A program made the position numbers and the translations under genes. Source: Mesostigma viride (Eukaryota; Streptophyta; Mesostigmatophyceae; Mesostigmatales; Mesostigmataceae). Taken from it: a DNA stretch of 62,000 bases. Below the pieces are notes generated by a model, which saw nothing but the letters and a program-made list of their open reading frames with translations, made no database searches and had not been told where the DNA came from. This document shows, piece after piece, positions 22,931 to 34,870 of this stretch. How positions within the stretch are numbered: the first letter of the stretch is position 1; the number at the start of each line of letters is the position of its first letter. Where the stretch lies: positions 615,958-677,957 of the forward strand of contig RPFO01000089.1 in NCBI GenBank assembly GCA_009746045.1. The letters run 5' to 3'.

Positions 22931-24640
22931 CTACCTGATCTGTGCGGGCCAGGTGCCCGGCTAGGCCCAGGCGCCTGTGCCTAATAATGTGGGAAACATA
23001 GGGCAAATCAGCGTACAAATCCTCATTACTAATGTGCAAACCAAAGGGGATGTTAAGGGCCTTGCGCAGCATCTTGGTGACGGCGCCGTCGAGTCGTTGC
23101 TCCAGCTCCTGCGTCAGTGTCCAGGTCTCGGCTCCGTAGGACAGGATCGTCAGAATGACGACCTTGAAGAGGTCACGCTTGACGATCCGGGGTAGGGCGG
23201 GGTTGCTCCACCAGCGGCGGTGGTCATGGAGGTGCGCCCACGCCATGCCGATCCGTGTCGTCATGTCGTCCTCGCAGTCGGGAAGCCAACTGCCGAGCAG
23301 CTTGAAGCGGCCTGAAGGAGGGTAGTTGACCTCGGCATCGTCTAAGCGGCGGAGTGTGGGTGGGGGCCCTGCCATGCCGAGGGCCAGGGCCTCCGTTTTG
23401 GGGCTGATTTCTAGACCAACCGCCCGAGCCTCGAGCGCCAGGCAGTCCAGCCAAAGTTGGGCAGACTCCGGCTTCTCGATGAGCGTGATGTCGTCGGCAT
23501 AAATGAGGTCAGCTAGTAAATTCTGCTTGTTAGTCGGCCCCCCTTCCCCAAGCTCGTTCGTGATCGCTAGGCCAGGGGCACGGCCCGCAATGCTAGCAAA
23601 GCGAGCACGTGCCTGGCGCATAACATAATCCACTACAATAATAAACAGGTACGGTGACAGGACGCAACCCTGCCAGACGCCGGTCTGCAGTGGGCATGGC
23701 GGGGTAATGCCGTGTTGAGTGCGTACACCGAAGTGGTCGACCCCTCATACAGCGTGCGGATGACGGTAATCAGGGGAGTGGGGACGCGAGCGCGAGCAAG
23801 TACAGCCCATAGAGCGTCCCAGAGGACAGAATCAAAAGCCTTGATGAAGTCGACGAAGATCAGGATGGCGGGAAACTCACCAGGTTGCAGGAGAGCGATT
23901 TCCTCGAAGAGGCGACGCGCGACGAAGATGGCCATGACGGTGTTGCGCCCAGGACGGAAGCCCATTTGACTTTCCCCAAGGTGACAGTCGAGAGCAGAAC
24001 GAAGGCGGTTGAGGATCATGCGCATGAACAACTTGAGTGCGGCGCTCTGGATGCAGACTCCTCTGTAGTTGGCGGGGTCGTCAGGGGAACCTTTGTTTTT
24101 GTACAGCATAATACGGTAGCTGTGCTGCCACTCAGGAATCGGCGGCGCGTCGGCAAGCAGGATCCGGTTGCAGACGTCAAGCAGGAACCCCGTGAGCGCC
24201 GTCAGCTTAATCACCGGGGCTGGGAGCTGGTCAGGTCCAACGGCGGCATAGAAGCGGAGTTGCTTGGCGGCGGTGCTCAGCTCGAGCTCGGTGAACGGCG
24301 GTAGCTCGTTGGGGTCGGCCAGGGGTTCCGTCAGGGCTGGGTACGTGTAGTCCTGCTCAGCGGCGGGCGGCGTGGGCGGCGCAGGGACGTCCGCAGGCGC
24401 TACTGCCAGGCGTGCGGCCGCCAGAGGGCCAAGCGGCGGAGGCGGCGGGGGGGCGCCGAGCAGCCGGGACTGGGAGGAATACCACTGGTCGAGCTGCTGC
24501 TGCTGTGAGCCAGAGAGCGTCCGCGGCGCCGGCTGCGCGCCGCCGGCGGGCCGTTGGGCGTGACGCAGGCGGGTCCAGGCGTACTTGCCGTGCTGGTCCT
24601 TGAGGTGGGCGAAGTACTCGCGCTACGCGGACATGAATGA
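22931..24640 (-). pseudogene. LINE B ORF2 reverse transcriptase, one frameshift
   Basis: Minus strand, 5' to 3': a linker with FTELELSTAAKQLRFYA and GPDQLPAPVIKLTALTG, then palm motifs NYRGVCIQSAALKLF, MGFRPGRNTVMAIFVARR and IFVDFIKAFDSVLW. After a frameshift near 23690 come TGVWQGCVLSPYLF and the catalytic LIYADDITLI, then LSYGAETWTLTQELEQ and LGLAGHLARTDQVD. The order matches an L1-type RT palm and thumb. It is truncated at both ends: there is no endonuclease domain upstream and no 3' tail. The region near 24400-24600 is a Pro/Ala/Gln-rich spacer. Confidence 0.88.
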
Positions 24641-24677
<37 letters not shown>

Positions 24678-24690
24678 TAATAATAACAAA
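24641..24690. repeat. (TAA)n microsatellite
   Basis: Imperfect TAA array between LINE B and module D. Confidence 0.9.
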
Positions 24691-24725
24691 ACAAAAATGG
24701 AATAAAGAAAGAGGTCATTGCTGGG

Positions 24726-24832
24726 ATATCAAGGAGACAACCAGCGCAGGCCAGAAATCGGGAGAATCCGGACCATGGTAGCTCGAGCCTGCCGTTATCT
24801 TGTCCGCGTGTTCGAGTCGTTCAGGATGATGA
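24726..24832 (-). mobile_element. Short module D, long copy
   Basis: Reverse complement of 21862-21968 with few differences. Read on the minus strand it ends GGTTGTCTCCTTGATATC. The strand shown contains GTGTTCGAGTC, faintly like a pol III B box, preceded about 31 nt earlier by TAGCTC, but this is too weak to call a tRNA-derived SINE. Confidence 0.8.
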
Positions 24833-27070
24833 AGATGAATGGTGATGGAAATGTGTATCCGTGTGCATTGAAATTATGGCTGGCTTACGTGTAGAGCGAC
24901 TAGATGACCTAGACGGTGGGGCCGGAAACAGCATGCTTGATCAGGGCGTGTGTTTCGAGCTTTTGCTGGGATATGGTTAGGCACAGGCGATGTTGGAGTA
25001 TGGGTCAGGAGTTCGATGTTAATACGAGCACCCATTGTGCCCGGCCGGGATCTCCTATCCAACAGGGTCTAAAGCCTCGTGTCCAGCTCACTGCCATGAA
25101 AACGTGCAAGGTGAAAGGGGGTAGGCATTGAAAAATAGACAGGAAGAAACCGACATAACAGTGAGAGTAATAAATAGGAGTAAATACACAAAAGGAAGTG
25201 GTAAAAGGAGAGAAAAAATAAATAAGTTTTAAAAATAACGTAATATAATAAAAGAATAGTTATAACAATGAAATGATAAGAACAACCATGATAAGTGAGA
25301 GAACTAATAATGAGTGAGACAACTATGTGTGTTTGTATAGCAGTAGTATAATTCTGATCTGAGTAGTATAAGTCCATAATATCCCATGTTTGATCGATAA
25401 TTTGCACCCCTTGAGCTGACTGACAGAGCTTGTGTCACTGCCATCAAATTGCATTCGCCTCGCAAGTTACTGAAGTGTACGCCTCCCTGGAGCTGGCTGG
25501 AGGACACTTGGATGACAAGTTCTAACAAGTGGCCTGGCCTTACGCATGGTTCCACGCAGGAACTATAACCCATATGGGCTTTCCGGCCCAGGGTTACCCG
25601 TGCAACTACCGGCCCCACCCCGGTTGTTGTCTGCTGTCTCAGTCTGATGATGCGCGCTTTATGACAAATTACAATTGCCTCGCTACATAAACGGGACAAC
25701 CAGAAGATGAGCCACCCTGCATCTGCACACACCGTGCCCTGCACAAACCGGTCGAGATTTGGTTTCATCCGCAACACGTTCAGGGCGGCTGGACGCGTCC
25801 ACCTGCAGGCTGGCAGGCAGGAGCGAGCGGCAGAATACTGTCCACAAAACCTTGCCAGGCGAGAATTTCAGAATTCAACCACCCTTCAAGGGCTTGGATC
25901 CGCAAATTGTAGGGTATAATACTCCATTTCATGCCCTTGTGCATGCACGCAGGTACTTACTGGCCGGACACATCGTGTCCAAGCTGCCTCCAGGCGGTGC
26001 ACATATGGTGAACGAAGAGAAACGCCGCCGGGAGCTGGCCCATAATGAGCACCGGGACACCCGCTCTCTGTGAGGTTGTACAGTCAGATGGCATGCCCCT
26101 GAGCTTGCTGTAGTGGCACAAAAACAATTGCCACTGAGCTTGGCCCGGGCACAATTAGCGCCGTACGAGTAGAGATAATGCCTTACCCCCAACAAGACAT
26201 GTCATGCACCCATGGCATATAATGCTCCCCTTCCCCTCATCCTTTGTCGAAATGCTGCCACTTGTCTCCATCCACGGACACGGGAGTCTCGCGGGGGGAT
26301 GCCCGGGTGTCAGCAGCGCAGTTGCCAGCTGATACAGGCGCCAAAAGGGACGCTTCCGTCAAGCCACGCATGTCAGCTGTGCCAAAAGTTGGCTTCGCAT
26401 GTCTTTTGGCCCTGTCTTTTGGCCCTGTCTCTTGGCCCCGTCTCTTGGCCCCGGCTCTTGGCCCTGTATACCTCTTGGCCCTGTACACCCATGGCCCTGG
26501 CTCTTGGTCCCATGACATGGTTGGGGGCTTGGACCGGACCCGGCAGGGGAGCACGCGGCCGCTTGGCAAGTCAAGCCCTATCAAAATCAGGTCGGGTTTC
26601 GCTTGTCTAGCATCACTCCCCACGATGACAGGGGGCAAGGAAGGAGATGGCCCAGTGGGGCAAGGCAGCATGCTGCCTACCAGGTATGCTGACTGCTGCC
26701 TGACGCGCCAGCTGTCGTTAGGTACCATCATCATCTGGACGGACAAGGCAGAAAGCAGCATAGTGCACAGGTAAGAGAAGGGGAGTGAGCAAGTGTGTCT
26801 CTCCACGTTTCGATTCTACGGGGACATGTGTTTAGTCCATGAAAAATCACGCTAGGCAAGCTAGACGGTGGCGCCGATATAAGTACGGGCAGATTATGAA
26901 GCCAGGCTCACCTCCCCAGCTGTACAGGATGGCAGGCCAGATGCTCTGGGTAGGTCGCCCTGGTACGCCAGAGTGCATGACCGCAGGCGAGGCCATGGCC
27001 GTAGCACTACGCAGCATATCTCGTTGCATTGCTCTGCGCGGTAGCGAATCAGCGGAGCACGGATGATTGT
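24833..27070. other. No gene recognised; possible isolated exons
   Basis: AT-rich sequence to about 25400, then mixed composition. Two stretches look exon-like: 25952-26073 (after a CATGCACGCAG acceptor, reading YLLAGHIVSKLPPGGAHMVN and ending in TGA) and 26721-26770 (TIIIWTDKAESSIVH bounded by TTAG and GTAAGA). I could not join them into a gene or recognise a family. Short repeats of TCTTGGCCC occupy 26400-26515. Confidence 0.3.
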
Positions 27071-27092
27071 TAAGTCATCCGTGCGTAATCGA

Positions 27093-27424
27093 AGTGAGTG
27101 AGTGAGTGAGTGAGTGAGTGAGTGAGTGAGTGAGTGAGTGAGTGAGTGAGTGAGTGAGTGAGTGAGTGAGTGAGTGAGTGAGTGAGTGAGTGAGTGAGTG
27201 AGTGAGTGAGTGAGTGAGTGAGTGAGTGAGTGAGTGAGTGAGTGAGTGAGTGAGTGAGTGAGTGAGTGAGTGAGTGAGTGAGTGAGTGAGTGAATGGGTG
27301 GGTGGGTGGGTGGGTGGGTGGGTGGGTGGGTGGGTGGGTGGGTGGGTGGGTGGGTGGGTGGGTGGGTGGGTGGGTGGGTGGGTGGGTGGGTGGGTGGGTG
27401 GGTGGGTGGGTGAGTGAGTGAGTA
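27093..27424. repeat. Compound (GAGT)n then (GGGT)n microsatellite
   Basis: About 50 GAGT units (27093-27292) change abruptly to about 29 GGGT units (27295-27411), with a few GAGT units at the end. The GGGT part is potentially G-quadruplex forming on the plus strand. Confidence 0.96.
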
Positions 27425-28832
27425 AGTAATCCGAAAACAGTCCGAAAAGGCATCCGTAAGTAAGGTGAATTACGGAGGCAAAGAAGGTTTCATGTCCAGA
27501 CAGTTTTTGTTTGTCCTACTTCCCGGAGTTGGAGAATGTTGAGATACGTACCTGAAAGAAGGGGTTATTCCTGGTTTGCTGGGGCGCATTCCGATTCTAG
27601 AATAAAGGCCTTCACTGGAAGCTAACGAACTGGTTCTGTTGACGCGTGGCGTCGATATTATTTCGGCTATCGCTCGCCTGAAGACCTGACGGCAAGCATT
27701 CCGGGCTGCCATCATGGCCAAAACTTAACCCCCGAAAACTTATCCCCAAAAACTTATTCCCCGAATAAGCGGAAGAGGGATGCCGGTGAACGGCTTATCG
27801 TCGGGCAAAGCAGCTGGTACAGCACTACCAAACGACCCCCAAATAAGCTATTGGAAAATGCGTGGGAGATATAAGTCAATACCAGGGGCGTGAAAATTTT
27901 ATTATTCACTTTTATTGACTTGCGAGAGTAGTTTCCACGTTGCTACCACATCCGTGTATCCACGCTCCATTTTTTTTCTGTGTCAGTTGTCACGCCATCA
28001 GCGATTGGTAAACAGCGACCGCAGCAGAGCTAAGGACTCATGGCGGACGGAACGGAGGCATGAAAACAGAAGTGCCCGAATTATGCTGCCACCTGTACTT
28101 CGCACATGGGCCGCATCGGCTCACCTGCGCGTCGAGGGCTGACAACAGGAATTGCAGTCTGTTCAGGGTCTGTTGTTGATTCCCAGTTTCCACGCCGAAC
28201 ACGACTTGTACCCTGCTGTACAAGTAGCATGTGTCTTTAATTCTTTCCCGCCTTGTGGAATGGTACGGCAACCAGGGATTCCCCATGTCCCTCCACGTGT
28301 ACGCCCAACAGCTCGCCATGGTTTCGCTGCACGTGCCTGCAACTACGGCCAAGGTTGGTCAAATGGCTACAAAGCGTCCTTTAAACGGTCATGGCAAACT
28401 TCACCGGAATGGATAGGCTCATAGGCACAGTCATGGCATTTACTGTAACTGATAACTGCCATAATCAAGCCATATAACTGAAAACTGCCATTAACCTCGA
28501 AACTCGAGAGTCGAGACGCGTTTCACTCAGCTCCATGTCCCTCCGTGTTTCCCCGGTAATGTGCGGAATTGGAGTCAAATGCCATTGTGATAACCAACAA
28601 CCCTCGCACGTTTCCCCTTCGTGCGGGCCAATGTGGAGGCGGGCAAACAGGGTGGGCACTGGGCGACGATACGCCATATTCTCCTCTTACTACACTCAGC
28701 ACGTCCCACTATGGCCTTGTTCTCATGGTTGCTGCATACTGCGGGGGGCTACGCCGCTATGATTCGGGATGGGTTGCCTGACATCCTCCCGTTGCGTTAC
28801 GACAAGATGCCCGTTCAATTCTTGTAAATGCC
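27425..28832. other. Intergenic, no gene recognised
   Basis: About 1.4 kb upstream of the sulfotransferase start. Short open frames occur on both strands, none with a recognisable motif. A nearby ATG at 28828 opens a 14-codon frame overlapping the sulfotransferase start out of frame. Confidence 0.4.
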
Positions 28833-30067
28833 ATGCAGACTCCGGGAGTGTTTATGGTTTGGGAAGGGTTAAGAGTACCGCTATCAGGACGCTTTCAAGT
28901 CCTGCTCCTCGGCGCAGTGCTGTCCTCACTATTGCTGTCCGGCGCACAAGCGACGGTGACGGCGACCGAGCCACATCTGGCGGGTCTTCCCTGGTCCTTC
29001 ACCCCTGAGCAACTGGTAAGCAACATCGGATGCCCGTCCCGCTTGACGTTGTTATAGATACCAGCGCGGCGCGTGATGCCTTGCCCGGTTTTTGTGACTG
29101 CCTGGCGCGGGCACAGCGGTGGCGTTTTATACCTTTTTGATATTGAAGGACTTGGTGCGATGACTTTTCCCACCCTGGAGTAAGTAGGATGTATTCCCAG
29201 GGGTCTCCCACGGCCCCCGCGCCGATGCATGGCCTATAATACCGGCCGCTGCCCTGGCCAGGCAGCTCGTGCCGGCACATTATGCTGGCATACCCCCCCT
29301 GGCACCAAGGGTGCGTGTGCTGCCAACTGTTAGCATGGGGTGGTAGTAAACCAGGGCACACCCCCAGCAAGAGCAAGTACAAGCAGCAAGCACACATGTA
29401 CCATGGGGGGTTTGATCACCATCGTGTCTCTGTCAATATAGGTGTGACAACGCCTAAGAACGCATACCGTGTCTGTGTGCTTAGATATCATCATCGTGGT
29501 TGCATCTGTCAATCAACTAGCACTAGCGGCATCACGCACGCTATCTGCACTCTATTATCAGTATATCGGCCGTGGTGCCGTGTGGTTCCATCCCGATGCT
29601 GCGCGGGGCAACGTGACCCCTCATGGGACAGGGTTGCACGCGCAAAGCCCCATATAATGGTCGCTATCATGGTCACTATCATGGTTTCTGTAATGGTCAC
29701 CATCAGACGAGGGGTTGCCCGCGCAAAGCCCCGTATAATGGTCGCTGTCATGGTCACTATCATGGTCTCTGTAAAGGTCACCATCAGACAAGGGGTTGCC
29801 CGCGCAAAGCCCCGTATAATGGTCGCTATCCTGTTCACTATCATGGTCTCTGTAATGGTCACCATCAGACGAGGGGTTGCCCGCGCAAAGCCTGGTGTCT
29901 CAACAGGCGTCGCGTGCCACCTGTCCCTCTTGTCGTGGCCCTGCCACCCAAAACTGGCACTCGCTGGGCGCACCCCACTACGAGTAGCCTCTTATTGGGA
30001 CATCCTGATAGGCCCTCTACTGTTCCCCCTGACACGCACACACACAGACACACGCACACACGCACAC

Positions 30068-30101
<34 letters not shown>

Positions 30102-33100
30102 GTGCAAACACACACAGACACACACGCACACACACACACACACACGCACACGCACACACCCACCCACACACACACACACGTGCGAACACACACACACACA
30201 CGTGCGCGGACCCCCAGCCATACAAGGGAGGTAGCACAACCCCTGGCCCCTGTGAAACCACGTACCGGCCATGCATGCAGCTGGCAAGGACCCAGTATCC
30301 GTGCCAACATTCCAACATACCAACAACAGTCCAGATTCTCCAGTTTATTGGCCTGCGCTGGTTTTCTGATACCAGAAAAAAATTAATGGATACAAGTTTT
30401 GCGGGCTTCAACCGCGACATTAGAGCTTGTACTTTTTTGTGGCCAGTCCCCAGCCGGTGAGCCCCGGCTAGGGAGATGCGTGGACACCACGTACCGTCGC
30501 CGAGTGCCAGGTGGTGCTAGCCCCGCCAAGGAGCGCGCGCTAGCTTTAGGGGCCCGAGCACAATCACGGAGGTTTGGCAAAATGGTGAATAAGTAAAAAG
30601 AAACGAGCAAAGTGGCAATTTGCCTAGCTAGATTTAAAGTCTGTACCTTTGACATTTCGCAATCATAACAACGCAATGAAGTGTGCGTTGGTTCCTGAAA
30701 TCTGTCTAGGATCATTTTTGGCTGAAGTTGAACAATACATACAAAGCTACACAGGGACGAATTGTGCAACCGCGCAGTGGAGCTCGCGAGCTACTTGCGG
30801 AGTTCGGTTTAGATTGACAGGTGCGCCTGCACGGGAGCGCGATGCGCGCTTGGATCAGTGACCTCGCCAACCCCGCAGAGAGCAGGAAACAACCTGCTTA
30901 CAGGCGGTGGAGTAGAGGAAAATCCACGTGTGAGCTGCCTGCGCGTTTGTAACGGGGTTTCCTCAATGGAAAGTTTGGTCCAACAGCCCAAGAGCGACGG
31001 TTATATCTGAAGCTCACGAACACAGGACATCGCAGAGTTTGGCTCCTGCCGCAATCTGCGCGTACGGACCTCTGCCAAATGGCTCACCTGGATGTAACGC
31101 GTCAGAAACCTCAAAATGGGGACGCCGTGGTTTGACCTTTTCGTGATTGGTCGCAATGAAATTACGCGCAGCTCATTCGTCCAGCGGGCTGTATGTCGCG
31201 CCGCGGAGTGGCTGAAGCCGAAAGCCGTATGAAAGAGTGTCAGCAAAATTTGTGCCAAGGCTGCGTTTTGCAATTAGTAGTATATAGGTTGACCAGTTAC
31301 AGCAGCAGCTGACTTCTTGCCTGTTATGCGCGTTGCACTTCTCTTCTCCCCATGTTGTGGTATAATCATGTGAATGGACTGCACTGGTTCAAATGCAGAA
31401 ACGCTTCACCTGCCCCCCGGGGGCCTACCTGGACGACTCGCCCACCCCCCTTGCGGAGAAAGAGCGGCGGCTGCAGGGCTGGGTGCAGCAGCTGCTGCGG
31501 CAGGGTTACCAGGTCATGCCGGGATGGGAGGTGGCCACCCAGCTCTCAGGCGGCTCCTTCTGGACCTTCTCCGACCCGATGTGGCCCAAGCCAGCGCGGT
31601 GCAGACCTATGTGGGGCGACGTGGCGGCCATTTTTAATGCTTGCCTGGCAACGTATAATGGGAGGTGGGTGGGGTGGATTGGCACGTGTGTTCAGGTCCA
31701 GAATCGGAGGTGCGTCGTTTCCGGCATGCGCTTGAGTAGGCCACCATAGAATGGTGCACTGAAGGAAGGACACTTTGTTCAGTGTTGTAGGGTAGACACC
31801 TGTTTTTATTTTTTTGGTTTGTACTGGGCCAGCTATATCGTACAGTCATTCCCGCGTTAAGTTACGATTCTTAAGGTTACGTTCCCGCATTAAGTTACGC
31901 CGCCGAAGTGTGGGCGGCGACCGTAACTTAAGCCTGGTTGCCATCGTAACTTAACGCGGTATTGAGCCAAACTTTAGGCGTCAGGCTACTTTTGGCTGCG
32001 GAGGAGGCCGTTTTTGGCCTAGTCCGGACGTCCGGACTCCGGAATAGGGGACCCGCTATGCTGATAGCTACGTGAGACGACTCTATCTAACTATAATTGT
32101 GACGTTACAGTTTGTATAGATAGCTGAATAGGCCATGCTGAATGCTCCACTTTTTTAATTAGTGGTAATTAGGCCGAGCTCGGCAGGGAACCCGGATTTC
32201 CGGAACACAGAACACTGCGTCACAGAACATAGCTGGCGCCAGGCTACGGCAGGATGAACAGCTCAGCCGGATCTTAAGTTCTGAACTGAGGTAATCTAGC
32301 AAAGTCGCAGCTGCGCAGCCTCGCTATCAGCCTATCACCCAAGCATCCCGCAGCGCCCAGCCTCGCCGCATCCAGAAATGGTACGAAATCCCATACTTTG
32401 AGCGGCCTTGATGCTGCAGCTGAATCGGGCTTGACGAGAGCTGTCGAATGCCGTATAGAAGTCCGTCAGAGTAGGTGGGGGTGGGCTGCTAGCCTAATTC
32501 TACCGTTAAGTTACGTTCCCGCGTTAAGTTACGACGCCCAGAATTTGGCGGCGATCGTAACTTAACGCGGGAATGACTGTACTATAATCAGGTTCTTGTC
32601 CTGCCCCAATGTATTGTTGCCATTACTCGCTCACTGGTAGTACCTTGTGTAGTCGTCAAGATTCACAGCTGACACAGCATTCCTGGTATTCCCTTGGCCC
32701 CCCAGCGTTCCTACTGGACAAGTAACTGTGGTGGTTGCCCTACTGCGGGGGTATAAAATATAGGATGTTGTCTCTCAGAAACAATATACATGCCGGGCTT
32801 GGAGACCCCGACTGTGGTCTCTAATAGGAGACTTACTGGCGTACACGTGCTGGTTACAGTTGCATCACGGGTTCTCTAACAGGAGACGTACTGAAGCACA
32901 CGTGCTTGTTGCCTTCTCTACTACAAAACACCTGCGCAGGGTGTCTGATTGGCATAACCCCTGCGCTGGTTGTCTCTGTGTCTGTGTACAGCCATGGCCT
33001 GCCTGTGTCAAACTATGTTTGATCTGTCAACTTATGATACCCTCCCCACATCCATGGCCCGCATCGACATCTGTCTGGCTGTAACTATCTGGCTGGGCAC

Positions 33101-33897
33101 ACGTTCGACCTGGCAGGATCGCCCTCAACCGGCGCTACCGCGTCCTGCTGCGCCTCGTCACCAAGGCGGCGAGCACGAGCATCATCCAGACCGCCAAGAA
33201 GATGCTCGACGCCACGTTTGACTACCACTTTTTCTCGCAGGGACGGATGATGCCGCGAACTAACGCTTGCAGTCGTAACGTGCTGCCCCATGACCCGGGA
33301 AAAGTGGAGGATCACGGCAGTGCCGACAACCCTGGGTACAAGCTCGTGGGGACTGTCAGGGACCCCCTGGCCCGGTTCCTGTCCGGGTTTGCCATGTGGG
33401 AGGCCCGCGTTCCCAAGCGCAACATGACCACGCTGGGTAAGTTTCTGGATGTGCTCAAGCAGGGGTTTGACTGCGGGGACTACATGTGGGGTGCGCGCAA
33501 CTGGACAGTGAAAGGCTGGGGCCATTTCATCCCCGCAGTCGACTTCTTCCGGCTACCGTACCACCTTTATTCCCCCACGAGCACACCACCGTACATCGAC
33601 AAGCTGTTCCGCATGGAACGGCTGGATGATGATGTCATCCCTTATTTACGGTCCCTGCAAGAGTTTGGACCTGTGGACTTGGCCGAGGCGGCCAGCGGCG
33701 TCGAGTACCGGAACATCACGGTGCTCCCCCACCAGAACAGGGTGTACCACGGCCCCATGTCGCGCTTGCTGACGGGGACGATGACAAAGGAGCCGTCGCT
33801 CATGCAGACGTTCTGCCGCGCGTTCATCCAGGACTACATCTGCTTTGATTACGAGCTCCCGGAAGCATGCCGCGAGATGCTTATTTTTTCGAATTAA
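28833..33897 (+). CDS. Membrane-anchored sulfotransferase, three exons, 409 aa
   Basis: Exons 28833-29015, 31399-31664 and 33117-33897 join in phase (GT-AG throughout). Residues 1-40 hold a hydrophobic segment ([17 protein letters not shown]) that fits a signal peptide or type II signal anchor. Exon 2 is a Cys- and Trp-rich region ([26 protein letters not shown]). Exon 3 carries a 5'-phosphosulfate-binding motif, [11 protein letters not shown] (residues 163-173), and a 3'-phosphate motif, [13 protein letters not shown] (about 229-241; Arg231 and Ser239 are the expected PAPS contacts). Family members transfer sulfate from PAPS to glycans or proteins in the Golgi lumen; the substrate here cannot be told. 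It fits the Sulfotransfer_2/carbohydrate type. ATG 28833 is the first in frame with the signal anchor; Met8 is an alternative. Additional small exons cannot be excluded. Confidence 0.8.
29632..29895. repeat. 81-bp tandem repeat, about 3.3 units, in sulfotransferase intron 1
   Basis: Units share GGGTTGCCCGCGCAAAGCCC, then internal TGGTCACTATCATGGT short repeats and ACCATCAGAC. Divergence between units is low. Confidence 0.9.
30030..30212. repeat. (CA)n-rich microsatellite in sulfotransferase intron 1
   Basis: Interrupted CACACA array with ACACG, GCGC and CCCA interruptions. Confidence 0.92.
31843..32579. mobile_element. MITE with 26-bp inverted ends and TA duplication, in sulfotransferase intron 2
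   Basis: The element starts CAGTCATTCCCGCGTTAAG and ends with the exact reverse complement, giving at least 26 bp of terminal inverted repeat. Flanking TA dinucleotides are at 31841-31842 and 32580-32581. The 11-mer GTTAAGTTACG or its complement recurs about seven times near the two ends. No transposase frame is present. TA targets and CAGT ends suggest a Tc1/mariner-superfamily relative (pogo/Tigger-like), by inference. Confidence 0.85.
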
Positions 33898-34204
33898 CCA
33901 TGGTGTCACCACTGTGATCCCGGGCAGGGTCGCTTCGATCTATGTAGTCGGTGTAGGCAGCCAAATGACCACATATGTAATTAACACGTTACGTGTTTAC
34001 ATACTACAGTAGTATGTTTGCACTGTCTACTATATAGCATTCGTATATATTCATTGAGAATGATAAACTACGGAGGTGTGATGTAATTCGTATACACCAT
34101 AATAAATATGTACTTTTAAAAATATTTACTTTATTCTTGCTGCATTGTATCGCAGCTAGGGCACGACCCATTTGCCACTATTTTGGCCAGTAATATATAT
34201 ATAT
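33898..34204 (+). other. Probable 3' UTR and downstream spacer of the sulfotransferase
   Basis: AT-rich. A TGTAA pentamer, the usual green-algal polyadenylation signal, occurs near 33977, about 80 bp after the stop. Confidence 0.4.
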
Positions 34205-34343
34205 TCAATTAAGGCGTTTCCATTGGTCTTATCGTAGTATAGAGCTTTGACATGGCTCTGTATATAGGTTTATAGCTGGGCGTTTGCTTTGGTTTGAGTG
34301 ATTTCACTCTGCTGTAAGTAATTATATTTTTAATATATATATT
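34205..34343 (+). mobile_element. 3' UTR of the CCHC/endonuclease retroelement
   Basis: Nearly identical to the reverse complement of 19870-20007, from AGGCGTTTCCATTGGTC to the terminal AT run. It stands alone with no coding part of its own, preceded by an (AT)n tract. Confidence 0.82.
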
Positions 34344-34870
34344 CATGGCGGATTGGATGGCTCTTTTTTTTTACCTCTTATTATTAACGCCCAGGGTCGT
34401 GCGAGGCTGTTCTCACTCTCATTGCGGAGTGTGGGCTCGGCTTACCTCCGAGCTCTCCCCATGGGCCCCCCTTTTGTCCTGGCACCCAGTCACTATCCGG
34501 TGGCACTTTGACACCAACTGTTTGCCCCGCAACCCTTCGGTTCCCGCAGGGCGGCCCTGTGGTAGCTGCGGGCAGGCCTTGAACCCCACTGGGACCCATT
34601 ACCTGTCATTCATGGGTGGCCAGCAGAATCAGAATTGGTACTTGTACTTGCACACTGTTCTCCTGAAGGTGGTGATTGCCATGGTCTGGTCCGTTTTCCC
34701 CCACGCGAACATCCGGTCTGAGGATGCGGACGGCGCGGCTTTCTACTCCCCCAACCACCGACCTGACATCGTGGTTCTGGACTTTGAGGGAGGCGGGCGG
34801 CACTTGCTCATTGACGTTTCTGTGGCTCGCCCCTTGGCTCTAAGCCATGTGGTTGGTGCATCCCAGTGTT
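34344..34870 (+). pseudogene. CCHC/endonuclease retroelement fragment
   Basis: Frame 34345-34911 matches the 20011-21120 protein: CGSCGQALNPTGTHYLSF, where the last zinc ligand Cys is replaced by Phe, then HANIRSEDADGAAFYSP, HRPDIVVLDF and RHLLIDVSVARPLALSH, then an abrupt end at about 34865. It is cut at both ends and joined head to tail behind the isolated 3' UTR. Confidence 0.78.

Noticed and set aside
22240-24640. Twin-priming inversion of a single LINE (ORF1 plus, RT minus)
   Set aside because: Twin priming should keep the 3' tail on one part. Here both parts are cut at the junction near 22930 and no tail is present, so two separate fragments are more likely.
24726-24832. tRNA-derived SINE promoter in module D
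   Set aside because: TAGCTC and GTTCGAGTC are only partial A- and B-box matches, spaced 31 nt apart, and most truncated copies lack them.
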